Notes: generated by a model from the sequence alone, not told the origin. A stretch of 64,000 bases of DNA from DAOTWY01 sp003696565 (GCA_034435635.1 DAOTWY010000015.1:19636-83635); one strand, 5' to 3'; counted from the first letter of the stretch, positions 40,846-50,464 are shown. Made by a program: numbers and translations.

Positions 40846-42569
40846 TTCACCCATCCCCCCACACATACAATCAACATCAACATACCTACCATCACAATCA
40901 CCACATAGGGGTAGAGATGTTGAAAAGTACGGTCATCCACTGTGATTGAATCCACCAGTAAATTCTCTCCATAGATGATGATATTGTGTGGAGCGGCAGA
41001 AAGCGATAATGTGACAATGGCATCCTGCCAGTTAGTCGCCTGGGTAAAGGTATGGATTTGATCATCAACTTGTACTGTGAGCGTATCGCCCTGCCAGCGG
41101 ATAAATAAATCTGTACCGTGGGCAACAAACTGTGCCTGTGTCACTTGCATCGCATCACCAAATTCAGCATCAGGGGATGTGACCGCTATACCGTCGGTTT
41201 GGATAGCCCAGTGATCGTTGATCTGATGCACACCACGATAGAGCGTTGGCACAACACTGGCAATATAATCTCGCATGGCATCATAAATGGGTAATGGCTG
41301 GAAGGGCAATTCGTTTTGTGGGGTGTAGTATGGCTCTACCATGCGGAAATAATAAAAAGGCTGATGACGCTCTTCATCCGTTGGGCGGGTAAAAAACCAA
41401 TAATTAATCACCCCCACCCATGACCACTCTTCAAACGCCCGTTGATACAGTTGTGGCATATAATCCGCCGCCTGTTGTGGTGTGACTTGCCCGAACATAT
41501 TGCGTGGTTCAGCAATATCTGGAGCCTCTGCGGCAGGCGGCACAAAGTTCCATGCTGCCTCACTGATCCAAATTGGCTTGTGAGCATCACCATTCGCCAC
41601 CATCAAATCTCGGATGTATTGATTACGCCCGACATTGACAACAGTGGGGCGCATCCGGCGGTCAGTTGGTCCACTATTTAAGCCATAACCTTGTACGGAA
41701 AGAATATCAAAACAATCCCCTGCCCCAGCCTGATACATCCGCTGTAAAAAAATAAAGTCATTAAGGTCGCGCCCGGTTAATGCTTGTGTGGGGGCAAGCG
41801 CACCACTGATGACAACGATATTCGGATCAACTTGTTTAAGCGCATGATATGTGGCACACAACAGTTCAGTATAGCCCTCTGGGTTGACCGGTTGATTACC
41901 CCACTCTGGATAGATATTCGGTTCGTTCCAGACCTGATAAAAGCGAATTCGTCCCCTATAGCGCGTGGCAACCGCCACAGCAAAATCAACAAATTGCTGG
42001 ATGTCATCCGGCGGGGCAAAAGCACCAATTTCTGGGTTGCGGGCGTGTACCCATAGGGGCGGGTTATCTAAACGAGCTTGGATTTCTAACCCGTATTCTT
42101 CTGCTAAGGCAACAATCAGATCATATTTTTGCCAGCCAGAAGTACGATCCCCCCGTTGGAGCAAGCCGTCTTTATTAGTATCGTTACGGCTATCAATATA
42201 TAAGGCAGGTCCATCCACTTCAATTTCCGCCCATTCAAATTGTTGGCGTATCCAGGTGAATCCGGCATCAGCAATCATCTGAATCTGTGCTTCGATCTTA
42301 GCTGGGTCGGATTCAAGCTGTAAAAAGGTATTGATACCAAATGGATTGTAGCCTGTATATTGAATAGGCACTAACGGGCGAGTACGTGGCTGGGGGCGGA
42401 TCAGATTACCAGCCCATTCCACCACACCGCGCAGTTGGGCAATAGGTTCTTCCTCACCAGAGACAGACCACGCTAGGTGCCAAACTGCACCGCGATTGTA
42501 TAAATCAAACCCCAAGCCAAGGAGTAGAACAAATAAGGTGATAAAAATAAGGGTTGTTTTCCTAGTCAT
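40842..42569 (-). CDS. Membrane-anchored glycosidase-like TIM-barrel protein
   Basis: The 575-residue protein has an N-terminal membrane helix (about 5-25), a clan GH-A-like barrel (about 70-400) with FYQVWNEPNIYPEW (acid/base Glu) and PIWISEAAWNF (nucleophile candidate), a beta-sandwich segment (about 430-540) and a C-terminal helix (about 550-572). It is anchored at both ends and faces outside. The NPEGYTELLCATYHALKQVDPN stretch parallels the LysM-linked enzyme at 4809, so they are paralogues. It is translated with the GT39 gene, which suggests that glycan synthesis and trimming are linked. Confidence 0.83.
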   Translation of the reverse strand: MTRKTTLIFITLFVLLLGLGFDLYNRGAVWHLAWSVSGEEEPIAQLRGVVEWAGNLIRPQPRTRPLVPIQYTGYNPFGINTFLQLESDPAKIEAQIQMIADAGFTWIRQQFEWAEIEVDGPALYIDSRNDTNKDGLLQRGDRTSGWQKYDLIVALAEEYGLEIQARLDNPPLWVHARNPEIGAFAPPDDIQQFVDFAVAVATRYRGRIRFYQVWNEPNIYPEWGNQPVNPEGYTELLCATYHALKQVDPNIVVISGALAPTQALTGRDLNDFIFLQRMYQAGAGDCFDILSVQGYGLNSGPTDRRMRPTVVNVGRNQYIRDLMVANGDAHKPIWISEAAWNFVPPAAEAPDIAEPRNMFGQVTPQQAADYMPQLYQRAFEEWSWVGVINYWFFTRPTDEERHQPFYYFRMVEPYYTPQNELPFQPLPIYDAMRDYIASVVPTLYRGVHQINDHWAIQTDGIAVTSPDAEFGDAMQVTQAQFVAHGTDLFIRWQGDTLTVQVDDQIHTFTQATNWQDAIVTLSLSAAPHNIIIYGENLLVDSITVDDRTFQHLYPYVVIVMVGMLMLIVCVGGWVK

Positions 42570-42609
42570 AAATCCGCATTATAAACTGTGAATCTGCATC
42601 CCCCCACTA

Positions 42610-42615
42610 TATAAT
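42610..42615 (+). promoter_or_regulatory. -10 element for the EthD-xpt-guaA operon
   Basis: A perfect TATAAT lies 28 bases before the ATG at 42643. The -35 region (TGTGAA at 42587) is weak. Confidence 0.45.
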
Positions 42616-42642
42616 AGACGGGGTTGTTTGAGGAGTCCTCGC

Positions 42643-42996
42643 ATGTATAAGTTCATGATTATCTTCCGTCAGCCTGTTGATGTGGAAACGTTCGAGCGTC
42701 ATTATGTGCAGCTTTTGGGGTTAGTTGAGCGGATGCCCAATATTGAACGCCGTCAGGTCATCAATGTGATGGGTAGCCCAATGGGACGTTCCCCCTATTA
42801 TCGAATTTTGGAAATTTATTTTCAGGATCGTGAAACGATGGAAGCAGCATTAATGTCACCAATTGGGCAAGAAGCAGGCGCGGAATTATATCAGTTCCCA
42901 CAATTTACGTTTGAAATTCTGTTTGCAGAAATTTATGAAGAAGCCGGTGGGCGGTCAATTGCCCCTAATCCATATGAACCAACAGAAAAGGAATAA
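42643..42996 (+). CDS. EthD-like dimeric alpha-beta barrel protein
   Basis: The 117-residue protein starts YKFMIIFRQPVDVETFERHY and contains LVERMPNIERRQVINV and LEIYFQDRETMEAALMSPIG, the usual EthD/stress-responsive dimeric ferredoxin-like fold. EthD proteins are small and their activity is usually unknown. GAGGAG precedes the ATG by seven bases. It is the first gene of the purine operon, ending three bases before xpt; a role in purine salvage is not known for this family, so the link may be only transcriptional. Confidence 0.8.
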   Translation: MYKFMIIFRQPVDVETFERHYVQLLGLVERMPNIERRQVINVMGSPMGRSPYYRILEIYFQDRETMEAALMSPIGQEAGAELYQFPQFTFEILFAEIYEEAGGRSIAPNPYEPTEKE

Positions 42997-42999
42997 TTC

Positions 43000-43575
43000 A
43001 TGCAGGCTTTAAAAGAGCGCATCTTAAAAGAGGGTCAAAACCTGGGAAACGGCATTTTAAAAATTGATTCCCTGTTGAATCATCAAATTTATCCAGATTT
43101 AATGCGTGAGATGGGTGAGGTGATGGCAGCACAATTTAGCCATCTCAAAATTGACCGCATCCTAACAGCAGAAATTTCTGGAATTGCACCGGCATTATTA
43201 ACAGGTATGGTGCTGAATGTGCCAGTGGTATATGCCCGGAAGAAAAAACCGATCACGATGGCGGGCCCGGTATTTTTAGAGACAGCACCTAGCCATACCA
43301 AAGGCGGGGATGTCCCGTTATTGGTCAGTGCAGAGTTTTTGAAAGAAGGAGAAAGTGTCCTCATCATTGATGACTTTTTGGCATCTGGCAAGACGTTAAT
43401 GGCATTGGCGCGTATCATACAAAGTGCTAAGGCGAACTTGGTGGGTGTGGGTGTCGTAGTGGAAAAGGCATTTGAAGGAGGGCGCGAAGCCATGCGGCAA
43501 GCCGGGTATGACATCCCGATTTATGCCCTGGCAACCATCACCAGCATGGACAGCGGTAAAATCGTCTTAGCGTGA
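43000..43575 (+). CDS. xpt: Xanthine phosphoribosyltransferase
   Basis: The 191-residue enzyme converts xanthine and PRPP to XMP in the cytoplasm. It matches Bacillus-type Xpt over its length: LKERILKEGQNLGNGILK at the N-terminus, ILTAEISGIAPAL, YARKKKPITM, and the PRPP-binding loop VLIIDDFLASGKTLMAL. The order xpt-guaA is functionally sensible because GuaA turns XMP into GMP. No purine riboswitch is recognisable upstream, unlike in Firmicutes. Confidence 0.95.
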   Translation: MQALKERILKEGQNLGNGILKIDSLLNHQIYPDLMREMGEVMAAQFSHLKIDRILTAEISGIAPALLTGMVLNVPVVYARKKKPITMAGPVFLETAPSHTKGGDVPLLVSAEFLKEGESVLIIDDFLASGKTLMALARIIQSAKANLVGVGVVVEKAFEGGREAMRQAGYDIPIYALATITSMDSGKIVLA

Positions 43576-43610
43576 GGATCAACCAGACAATCAAAACATA
43601 AGGATTAAAT

Positions 43611-45173
43611 ATGTCCGACGAGTTACGCCAGGGTGGAATCGCAATCCTAGATTTTGGTTCTCAATATACACAGTTGATTGCGCGGCGAGTGCGAGAACAA
43701 GGTGTATATGCAGAAGTTTTCCCCCATGATGCCCCGACATCAGTGGTTTATGCCAATGCCCCACGTGGAATCATCTTTTCCGGCGGACCCAATAGCATTT
43801 ATGAAGCACAATCTCCACGGCTAGCAGCAGATTTTGACCTCAATGCTGTGCCTATACTGGGTGTCTGTTATGGGATGCAGATGATCGCACATCTACTTGG
43901 TGGTGAAGTGACCCCTGGGGAAACCCGCGAGTATGGACACGCCAACATCACACAAACACAAACCAGTCGTCTATTTGATGCCCTACCAACAGAGATGCCA
44001 GTTTGGATGTCACACGGGGATCATGTGGCACGTGTGCCAGCCGGGTTTGATGTGTTGGCAAGGTCTAGCAACGGTCTACTAGCGGCAATTGGTGATGAAC
44101 ACCGGCAACTGTATGGCGTACAGTTCCATCCAGAAGTTAAGCATACCCCACATGGTATCGATATTCTCCATAATTTTATTTTTCATATTTGTAAGTGTCA
44201 GGCAAAATGGTCACCCAAAGCGTTTATTGATGATGCCATTGAGCGGATTCAAGCGCAAGTTGGGGATGATGGACAAGTATTATTGGGCTTAAGTGGTGGC
44301 GTAGATTCAGCCGTGGCAGGAACATTGATTCACCGTGCAATTGGGGATCGATTAACGGCAGTGTTTGTCAACACAGGATTGCTGCGGCGGGGGGAACCAG
44401 AGGACGTAGTACGGGTTTTCCGAGATCAAGAACGCATGAATGTCATCGCAGTGGATGCAACCGAGCAATTTTTGAGTGCGTTACAAGGGATCACTGAGCC
44501 AGAAGCAAAACGCAAGATCATCGGGGCAGAGTTTATTAATGTGTTTCGCACCCAAGCAGATAAGCTAACCAATGTGCATTATTTAGCACAAGGCACCATC
44601 TATCCTGATGTTATCGAATCCGCCGCTGGACACAAATCCGCCAAAACTATTAAAAGTCATCATAATGTGGGTGGATTACCACCAGATTTCAAAGAACGCT
44701 TTGAGTTAATAGAACCCCTGCGAGATTTATTTAAGGATGAAGTCCGCAAAGTTGGCACAGCACTAGGCATACCAGATCATATTGTATGGCGGCAGCCTTT
44801 TCCTGGTCCGGGGCTGGGTATTCGCTGCTTAGGGCATTTAACATGGGAACGCTTAGAAACATTACGTGCCGCAGATGCAATCTACTTAGAGGAGCTAGAA
44901 AAAGCCGGCTTATTACGGGAAGGCACATCACAATGTTTCGCGGTGTTGCTACCGGTGAAATCCGTAGGAGTGATGGGCGATAACCGCACATATGAAGAAG
45001 TGTTGGTACTGCGGGCGGTTACAACAGATGACTTTATGACAGCTGATTGGGCTAAATTACCTTATGACTTATTAGGGCGTATCAGCAACCGGATCGTTAA
45101 CGAAGTAAAAGGCATTAACCGAGTCACATATGACATCACCAGCAAGCCACCTGCAACAATTGAATGGGAGTAA
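43611..45173 (+). CDS. guaA: GMP synthase (glutamine-hydrolysing)
   Basis: The 520-residue enzyme has an N-terminal class I glutamine amidotransferase domain (about 1-195; ILGVCYGMQMIAHLLGG with nucleophile Cys near 86, and FHPEVKHTPHG with His/Glu), the ATP pyrophosphatase domain (PP-loop GLSGGVDSAVAGTLIHRA), and the C-terminal dimerisation domain (RQPFPGPGLGIRCLG, and TSKPPATIEWE at the end). It makes GMP from XMP, glutamine and ATP. The sequence is full length and typical. It is the last purine gene; a membrane-protein gene follows four bases after the stop. Confidence 0.98.
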   Translation: MSDELRQGGIAILDFGSQYTQLIARRVREQGVYAEVFPHDAPTSVVYANAPRGIIFSGGPNSIYEAQSPRLAADFDLNAVPILGVCYGMQMIAHLLGGEVTPGETREYGHANITQTQTSRLFDALPTEMPVWMSHGDHVARVPAGFDVLARSSNGLLAAIGDEHRQLYGVQFHPEVKHTPHGIDILHNFIFHICKCQAKWSPKAFIDDAIERIQAQVGDDGQVLLGLSGGVDSAVAGTLIHRAIGDRLTAVFVNTGLLRRGEPEDVVRVFRDQERMNVIAVDATEQFLSALQGITEPEAKRKIIGAEFINVFRTQADKLTNVHYLAQGTIYPDVIESAAGHKSAKTIKSHHNVGGLPPDFKERFELIEPLRDLFKDEVRKVGTALGIPDHIVWRQPFPGPGLGIRCLGHLTWERLETLRAADAIYLEELEKAGLLREGTSQCFAVLLPVKSVGVMGDNRTYEEVLVLRAVTTDDFMTADWAKLPYDLLGRISNRIVNEVKGINRVTYDITSKPPATIEWE

Positions 45174-45177
45174 CGGT

Positions 45178-47064
45178 ATGGCTGCTGTGCGAAGTTGGAT
45201 TGTCTTTTTGTTAATTTTGACCGCCTATAGTTTAACGCTCATGCCGGGAACGGTAGGCGGCGATGCCGGCGAATTACAATACGCCGGTCCTTTACTGGCA
45301 TTAGTGCACCCCACCGGACAACCGCTATATGTGCTGATTGGCAAGATTTGGTCAATGATTATCCCGTTTGGCAGCGTGGCATATAAAATGAACCTGCTGG
45401 CGGCTGTCAGTAGTGCAGCGGGCGCGGCATCACTAACATATCTAATCATACGGACATATCAAAAACCCTGGATCGGCATGGCAGCAGGTTTAACACTTGG
45501 GTTTGGTGCGACAATTTGGGGGCAATCTGTTCTTGCAGATAAATACGGTTTCAATGTATTGCTGGCAGCCTGGATCGTAGGTTTGGCATTATGGTGGGAA
45601 AAAGAACGCCGAGACTCATTGTTATACGCGCTTTCCGCGGCATTTGGCATCGGTTTATTGCATCATCGAAGTTTGGCATTGTTCGCCGTTGGGATCGTCA
45701 TCATGGTTGTGTGGCATCTGCGGGCAGATTTATGGCACAAATGGCGGCGAACTTTGATCTGTATTGCGTTGGTGATATTACCAGCCTTAACCATATACCC
45801 CACCGTTCTACCACTACTACGCGCTAATAACGCAACCCCGCTTAATTGGCAACCAAACACCCCAACTGAATGGGTGGAATTTCTATTAGAACGACATGTC
45901 ATTAGTGGAGAAGCACTTAACTTTGCTGGAAGCAGCACAACCGCTGAACGGCTAGAAATTTATGCACAAACGATAATCAACGACTATACGGTCATTCTAG
46001 TAATTGTAGCGGGAATAGGGTTTTTGACATTGCTATATCAGCACCCAGCGGCGGGGGTTTTTCTACTTATTAGTTACGGATTGCAAGCTGTGCTTTCTGC
46101 CAACTTCAGAGGGAACGACCGTCAATTTACCTATTATATTCCATCCTTCGTTACCTTGCTTTATGCATATGCGTATGGATTAGTTTCCCTCATCACGCGG
46201 TTGCAAGCATGGAAGAAGATGTCTGTTTGGGCATTGCGTGCTGGGGCATTTGCCTTACCAGTGATAATAGTTATTTCAGCATATCCAACGCAGGCACGCC
46301 ATGCTCATTATGGTGAGACGTTAGATTTATGGCGGCAAACACTCAAAACAGGCAACATGGGGGCACGGCTGACCGCACAACTTGAATCACTTCCAACAGA
46401 TGCCGTCATTGCGGCAGACTGGGAACAGGTGACAATTTTATGGTACGAGCAGCAAGTAGAAAATCGTCGCAAGGATTTAACGATTATTTATCCAATAGAA
46501 CGATATATAGATTACATTGACACGCATCCGGTATGCTTGGCACGGCATTTGCCAGCCGGGGATACATGGCATTATACAAATATCGGTGCGTTTGTGTGCC
46601 TAAACAATACTCCACAAATCACCCCACCACATAGGTTTACCCCACTGAATGTGGATTTATTCACACCGGAAGGAAATGCTGTCATTCGCTTAATAGGTTA
46701 TCAGGCGGATTTTCCGGCAGATGCCGGCGGGGAGCACATCCCTGTTACATTAATTTGGCAAGCATTGACAGATATTGAAGATGACTATTCTATCTCTATA
46801 CAGGTATTACATGATGATTGGACACCAAGCGGAATTCAACGGGATATACAGTCTCCTGTTATGGGATTGTATCCTACATCTCGCTGGATAAGTGGTGAAA
46901 TTGTGCAAGATTATCATGAAATCAGCATCCCGCCGGATACTGCTCCAGGACGTTATTTGTGGACAGTTGTGATGTATCAGATCATGGATGGTCAATTTAT
47001 ACAGTTGCAAGATGCAGATGGAAACATTAACATTCTTGGCGGTATGTTGGAAGTAAAAGGCTAA
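45178..47064 (+). CDS. DUF2723 / TMEM260-like membrane glycosyltransferase
   Basis: The 628-residue protein has about 12 membrane helices and the DUF2723 signature near the N-terminus: TVGGDAGELQYAGPLLALVH followed by PTGQPLYVLIGKIW. The acidic pair in GDAGE is the likely catalytic position in this GT-C-like family, related to eukaryotic TMEM260 O-mannosyltransferases. The last ~180 residues form an outer soluble domain. I chose ATG 45178 behind GGGAG; an ATG inside guaA at 45130 is less likely. It probably glycosylates surface proteins or lipids, as may the GT39 enzyme at 38971. Confidence 0.86.
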   Translation: MAAVRSWIVFLLILTAYSLTLMPGTVGGDAGELQYAGPLLALVHPTGQPLYVLIGKIWSMIIPFGSVAYKMNLLAAVSSAAGAASLTYLIIRTYQKPWIGMAAGLTLGFGATIWGQSVLADKYGFNVLLAAWIVGLALWWEKERRDSLLYALSAAFGIGLLHHRSLALFAVGIVIMVVWHLRADLWHKWRRTLICIALVILPALTIYPTVLPLLRANNATPLNWQPNTPTEWVEFLLERHVISGEALNFAGSSTTAERLEIYAQTIINDYTVILVIVAGIGFLTLLYQHPAAGVFLLISYGLQAVLSANFRGNDRQFTYYIPSFVTLLYAYAYGLVSLITRLQAWKKMSVWALRAGAFALPVIIVISAYPTQARHAHYGETLDLWRQTLKTGNMGARLTAQLESLPTDAVIAADWEQVTILWYEQQVENRRKDLTIIYPIERYIDYIDTHPVCLARHLPAGDTWHYTNIGAFVCLNNTPQITPPHRFTPLNVDLFTPEGNAVIRLIGYQADFPADAGGEHIPVTLIWQALTDIEDDYSISIQVLHDDWTPSGIQRDIQSPVMGLYPTSRWISGEIVQDYHEISIPPDTAPGRYLWTVVMYQIMDGQFIQLQDADGNINILGGMLEVKG

Positions 47065-47068
47065 AATC

Positions 47069-47884
47069 ATGCGGGTGATGTTGCTGGGGCTGATGATCTT
47101 ATTATTGGCAGCGTGTGGTGGTTCATCTGAACCAGACCCCACGGTACTGCCGACGAATCCACCGACAATACAAGCGACGCTTGTACCAACGCTAACCTTT
47201 ACACCAGTGCCAACACTCCAACCAGATGATTTTTCATTTGAGATCGCGACAGTACAAGCCGCCGTTAGACCAGAAGAAACAGAAGTACCAATGCAGTTTG
47301 TGGTTGCACCCAATCCAGAAGATCAGATGGAAGCTCCTATTGAACTCAGTGCGCCAGACGGCTGGGAAGTAGGGCATTTATCCGCACCCGTGCAAGATTT
47401 AATTGGATACCGTGTCATCCCTGTATCAATTTATCGTGGACCCGTACCTGGCGGTACTGGATATATCGTCGTGTTATGGGGGTTTTATAACATTGGACGT
47501 GCTGGAAATCCATTACTAGGGGAAGAAAATATCGTTGATCCCTGGCTCGATGCGCTGCGGTTATTGCGATTGGTGTTAATTGAACCAGAATGTCGTTATG
47601 GCACAGGAGAACGTAAAAATAATTTGCGAGTGGGAAACGTATTAGGGTCTGGGGCGGATTGGTCTGCGGTTGATTGCCCAACAACAGCTGACACACGCGG
47701 TTGGTTTGTGGCAACTAATGTGGATGGGATCAATTTCGCATTTTATATTTATGCTGAGCCAATTGAGGCAATGGATATTCCTCAAACGCCAGAAGTTTTA
47801 CAAAATATTTTGGACAGCATAGAGTTCAAGGTGACAGAATTCATCACCAGTATGGAACGACCAGAGGTGACAGAAGAACCCTAA
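47069..47884 (+). CDS. Lipoprotein with Thr/Pro linker, unknown function
   Basis: The 271-residue product has a lipoprotein signal with lipobox LAAC near residue 16, a Thr/Pro-rich spacer to about residue 50, and a globular domain with an IGYRVIPVSIYRGPVPGG segment, two Cys (PECRYG, VDCPTT) and a WFVATNVDGINFAFYIYAE strand pair. No family is recognised. It starts five bases after the DUF2723 gene's stop, so it is in the same operon and may be a partner or substrate of the transferase. Confidence 0.7.
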   Translation: MRVMLLGLMILLLAACGGSSEPDPTVLPTNPPTIQATLVPTLTFTPVPTLQPDDFSFEIATVQAAVRPEETEVPMQFVVAPNPEDQMEAPIELSAPDGWEVGHLSAPVQDLIGYRVIPVSIYRGPVPGGTGYIVVLWGFYNIGRAGNPLLGEENIVDPWLDALRLLRLVLIEPECRYGTGERKNNLRVGNVLGSGADWSAVDCPTTADTRGWFVATNVDGINFAFYIYAEPIEAMDIPQTPEVLQNILDSIEFKVTEFITSMERPEVTEEP

Positions 47885-47959
47885 ACCACGCTTGCCCACT
47901 GATAACGAGTGATAACTAGCAAATCTCTATAATTATTTGATAGGATATGAGGGGCAAAA

Positions 47960-48028
47960 ATGCACTTTAAGAAATTAAGCAATATTATCCCTTATCAATC
48001 AGTGGAGATTATTCGATTATGTTTCTGA
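47960..48028 (+). CDS. Candidate 22-codon small protein or leader peptide
   Basis: A 22-residue frame (begins MHFKKLSNIIPYQ) has GAGGGG six bases upstream of its ATG and a TATAAT at 47928-47933. It lies 53 bases before the M23 peptidase gene. Signals look good for so short a frame, but the coding claim rests only on them. Confidence 0.3.
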   Translation: MHFKKLSNIIPYQSVEIIRLCF

Positions 48029-48080
48029 AGAGCATATTTCGCCCTTTTGGTATATCAAATCAGGAATAAGTAAACAACCA

Positions 48081-49025
48081 ATGAAACGTATATTACTCAT
48101 CCTTATCTTGGCGGTGGGGTTACAAATTCAAGCGCAGGATTCCACCCCATCACCAACTTCAACACCTTCCCCAGCACCTACCCAAGTGACAGCACCAACC
48201 GAGCGTCCACCCGCCGTGACAACAATCTCGCAAGATGGAGTCACATTAGAGTTATACTTTGATACGCTCAAGCAAGGGCGGGTTGGTGTGTTACACTTAA
48301 CCGGTGATGACATTAGCGAGGCACGGTTACGGTTTATCAACCAAGAAAGTTGGTTCTTCCCTGTCGAAGATGAAGGATGGTATGCACTATTAGCGGTGGA
48401 TATGGATCAAAATCCACGTAATAACTATGAGTTAACGGTGATTGTAGGACGAGCAGATGCCCCACCTCTCACGTTAACCGCAACATTTGGTGTGGAATTA
48501 GGTGGTTTCATCAGAGAATCAATCAATGTGCCACAAGACCGAGCATATTTAATAGACCCGGAAATTGAACGATTAGAATTTGCCCGGATGAACGCCGTTT
48601 TTGAAACCTATACCCAAGAAAAATTATGGGATGGTTTTCAATATCCTATCAATTCTGTGCTGACTTCGCCATTTGGTGTGTTCCGTACATTTAACGGAAC
48701 AGTAGAGACACGTCATACTGGTTGGGATTTACGGGCAACAACTGGCACCCCGGTGATGGCGATGGCATCTGGGCGTGTTGCATTCGCTGGTTTGTTAGAT
48801 ATACGTGGCAATCATATTATCATCGATCACGGGTATGGCGTGTATTCAGGATATTCGCACCTTTCACAAGTGCATGTCACCACCGGGCAAACAGTACGCG
48901 CTGGGCAGATTATCGGCGTAAGTGGTAACACTGGGCGCAGCGGGGGAGCGCATCTACACTGGGAATTAGCCGTCAACGGGCTTTGGGTAGATGTTCGCGA
49001 CTTTATGGCGACTTGGCTACCATGA
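48081..49025 (+). CDS. Secreted M23-family metallopeptidase
   Basis: The 314-residue protein has a signal peptide (about 1-18), a Thr/Pro/Ser spacer, a beta-rich N-terminal domain, and a LytM/M23 domain (about 200-314) with HTGWDLRATTGTPV (first zinc His and Asp), GNHIIIDHGYG and AHLHWELAVNG (HxH pair). All zinc and catalytic residues are visible. It would cleave peptidoglycan cross-links or other Gly-containing peptides outside the cell. Its stop codon overlaps the next gene's start (ATGA). Confidence 0.93.
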   Translation: MKRILLILILAVGLQIQAQDSTPSPTSTPSPAPTQVTAPTERPPAVTTISQDGVTLELYFDTLKQGRVGVLHLTGDDISEARLRFINQESWFFPVEDEGWYALLAVDMDQNPRNNYELTVIVGRADAPPLTLTATFGVELGGFIRESINVPQDRAYLIDPEIERLEFARMNAVFETYTQEKLWDGFQYPINSVLTSPFGVFRTFNGTVETRHTGWDLRATTGTPVMAMASGRVAFAGLLDIRGNHIIIDHGYGVYSGYSHLSQVHVTTGQTVRAGQIIGVSGNTGRSGGAHLHWELAVNGLWVDVRDFMATWLP

Positions 49026-49453
49026 CCATAACCTATACCCATGGCGACCCACTTCAAACAAACGCATCGACATTAGCATTTGGCTATAATGCGCAAGGTC
49101 GGATTGAAGTATCTCAATTAGTCACTCGTCTATTAAACATCTATCCAGCGGCGTTTGCAGCATTTAAAAAACAATGCCGGGCAGGTGTTATTAAAGCGGG
49201 ACAATATTGGATATGGCGAGATGCTAAGCCGCATCTGATGTTCATGGTTGTGCGGGCATCACCGGTTGGTGCAACACGCCTGCGTTATGTTCAATCTGTC
49301 ATGTTATCGTTAGCGCGGGATTACCAGCGAGAAGGCATCCAAGACATTGCCATTACCGCACTCGGAAGTCAATATGAATGGCAAGAGATCAAGCTGATTA
49401 TTGAAACGTGGCTAACGCGGGTTACGCTGCCAGTGATAGTATATGCAGAATAA
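49022..49453 (+). CDS. Divergent macrodomain-like protein
   Basis: The 143-residue protein aligns by eye with DarG-type macrodomains and with the one at 17142: a GDPLQTNASTLAFGYN opening strand, a LLNIYPAAFAAFKKQCRAG helix, KAGQYWIW, then DIAITALGSQYEWQEIKLII where the phosphate loop should be. The Gly-rich loop (GAGLG) has been lost and the first loop lacks the usual Asn, so ADP-ribose binding may be lost or altered. It is translation-coupled to the M23 peptidase gene through ATGA, an odd pairing of a cytoplasmic with an exported protein. Confidence 0.65.
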   Translation: MTITYTHGDPLQTNASTLAFGYNAQGRIEVSQLVTRLLNIYPAAFAAFKKQCRAGVIKAGQYWIWRDAKPHLMFMVVRASPVGATRLRYVQSVMLSLARDYQREGIQDIAITALGSQYEWQEIKLIIETWLTRVTLPVIVYAE

Positions 49454-49474
49454 AAAAACGGGCATGATGCCCGT
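49451..49474 (-). terminator. Terminator of the peptide transporter operon
   Basis: ACGGGCA (49458-49464) and TGCCCGT (49468-49474) form a tight hairpin; on the minus strand it is followed by a run of seven U. Confidence 0.88.
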
Positions 49475-49483
49475 CAATGATCC

Positions 49484-50449
49484 TTATTCAATACTGCGTG
49501 GGTCTAAGGCATCTCGTAAACCATCACCGATGAAGTTAATAGCAAGTACAGTAGAGGTAATGAAAAACCCTGGGAAAACCCAAAGCCACCAGCGAGACTC
49601 TACTTGATTGAGCGCGCCATTGAGAATATTGCCCCATGTTGCGGTTGGGGGTTGCACACCAAACCCCAAGAAACTCAGATAAGCTTCTGTAATAATGGCG
49701 GTTCCAATTCCCAATGTAGCGGCAACAACCACCGGTGCAATAATATTGGGTAATAGATGGCGGAATACAATGGCAAGGTCTCGCACACCAATCGCCCGTG
49801 CCGCCTGAACAAACTCTTGCTCTTTGAGGGATAACACCTGACTGCGTACAATTCGTGAAAGGCGCATCCAACTCGTCGCACCAATAAGCAAGACAACATA
49901 AATCACCGTACGGCTGATCGTACGCCCAAAAATTTCAACGGTGGTGGTATCTTCTCGAAAAGCAGAGGACAAAACAAGCAGCAATATCAACGCAGGAATA
50001 GATAACATTACCTCGGTCACACTACTGAGAAACCGATCAACAACACCACCAAAATAACCTGAAAGCAGTCCGATGAGTGTCCCTAGTGTAATTGAGATAA
50101 TCATAGATGTTACGCCGATGGCGATCGAGATTTGCCCACCATAAATCATGCGGATGAGAACATCGCGCCCGGCGGCATCTGTTCCCATAATCATCCGAAT
50201 ATCACCAAGATCACGATCTTGAATAATAGACCCGGGGGGAGCTTCACGCCCACGTAAGCGGGTTTTGTTGCCAGCCGCTTCAGAATAAAACAGCGTGCCA
50301 ACCGTGACAAACAAAATAATGGCAAATAGGATAAATGTACCTAACACAGCCATTCGATGTTTGCGATAGCGGCGGAAAGCGATTTGCCAGATGCTATGAA
50401 CTTCAACCTCGTTTTCTGGTTGTCTAAGAGATGCTACTTTAGTCGTCAT
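49484..50449 (-). CDS. Peptide/nickel-type ABC transporter permease, DppC/OppC family
   Basis: The 321-residue inner-membrane permease has six helices, an N-terminal OppC-type cytoplasmic segment (IWQIAFRRYRKHRMAVLG), the family start MGTDAAGRDVLIRMIYG, and the EAA loop (QAARAIGVRDLAIVFRHLLPN) that contacts the ATPase. It is the second permease, 15 bases after the DppB-like gene. No ATPase gene lies in the operon, so ATP-binding subunits must come from elsewhere. The substrate is probably a peptide, but nickel, sugar or other solutes are possible for this family. Confidence 0.94.
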   Translation of the reverse strand: MTTKVASLRQPENEVEVHSIWQIAFRRYRKHRMAVLGTFILFAIILFVTVGTLFYSEAAGNKTRLRGREAPPGSIIQDRDLGDIRMIMGTDAAGRDVLIRMIYGGQISIAIGVTSMIISITLGTLIGLLSGYFGGVVDRFLSSVTEVMLSIPALILLLVLSSAFREDTTTVEIFGRTISRTVIYVVLLIGATSWMRLSRIVRSQVLSLKEQEFVQAARAIGVRDLAIVFRHLLPNIIAPVVVAATLGIGTAIITEAYLSFLGFGVQPPTATWGNILNGALNQVESRWWLWVFPGFFITSTVLAINFIGDGLRDALDPRSIE

Positions 50450-50464
50450 CGGTATATCCTTTCC

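Noticed and set aside
42570..42642. Purine riboswitch before the EthD-xpt-guaA operon
   Set aside because: The leader is only about 20-25 bases after the -10 element and too short for the three-way junction.
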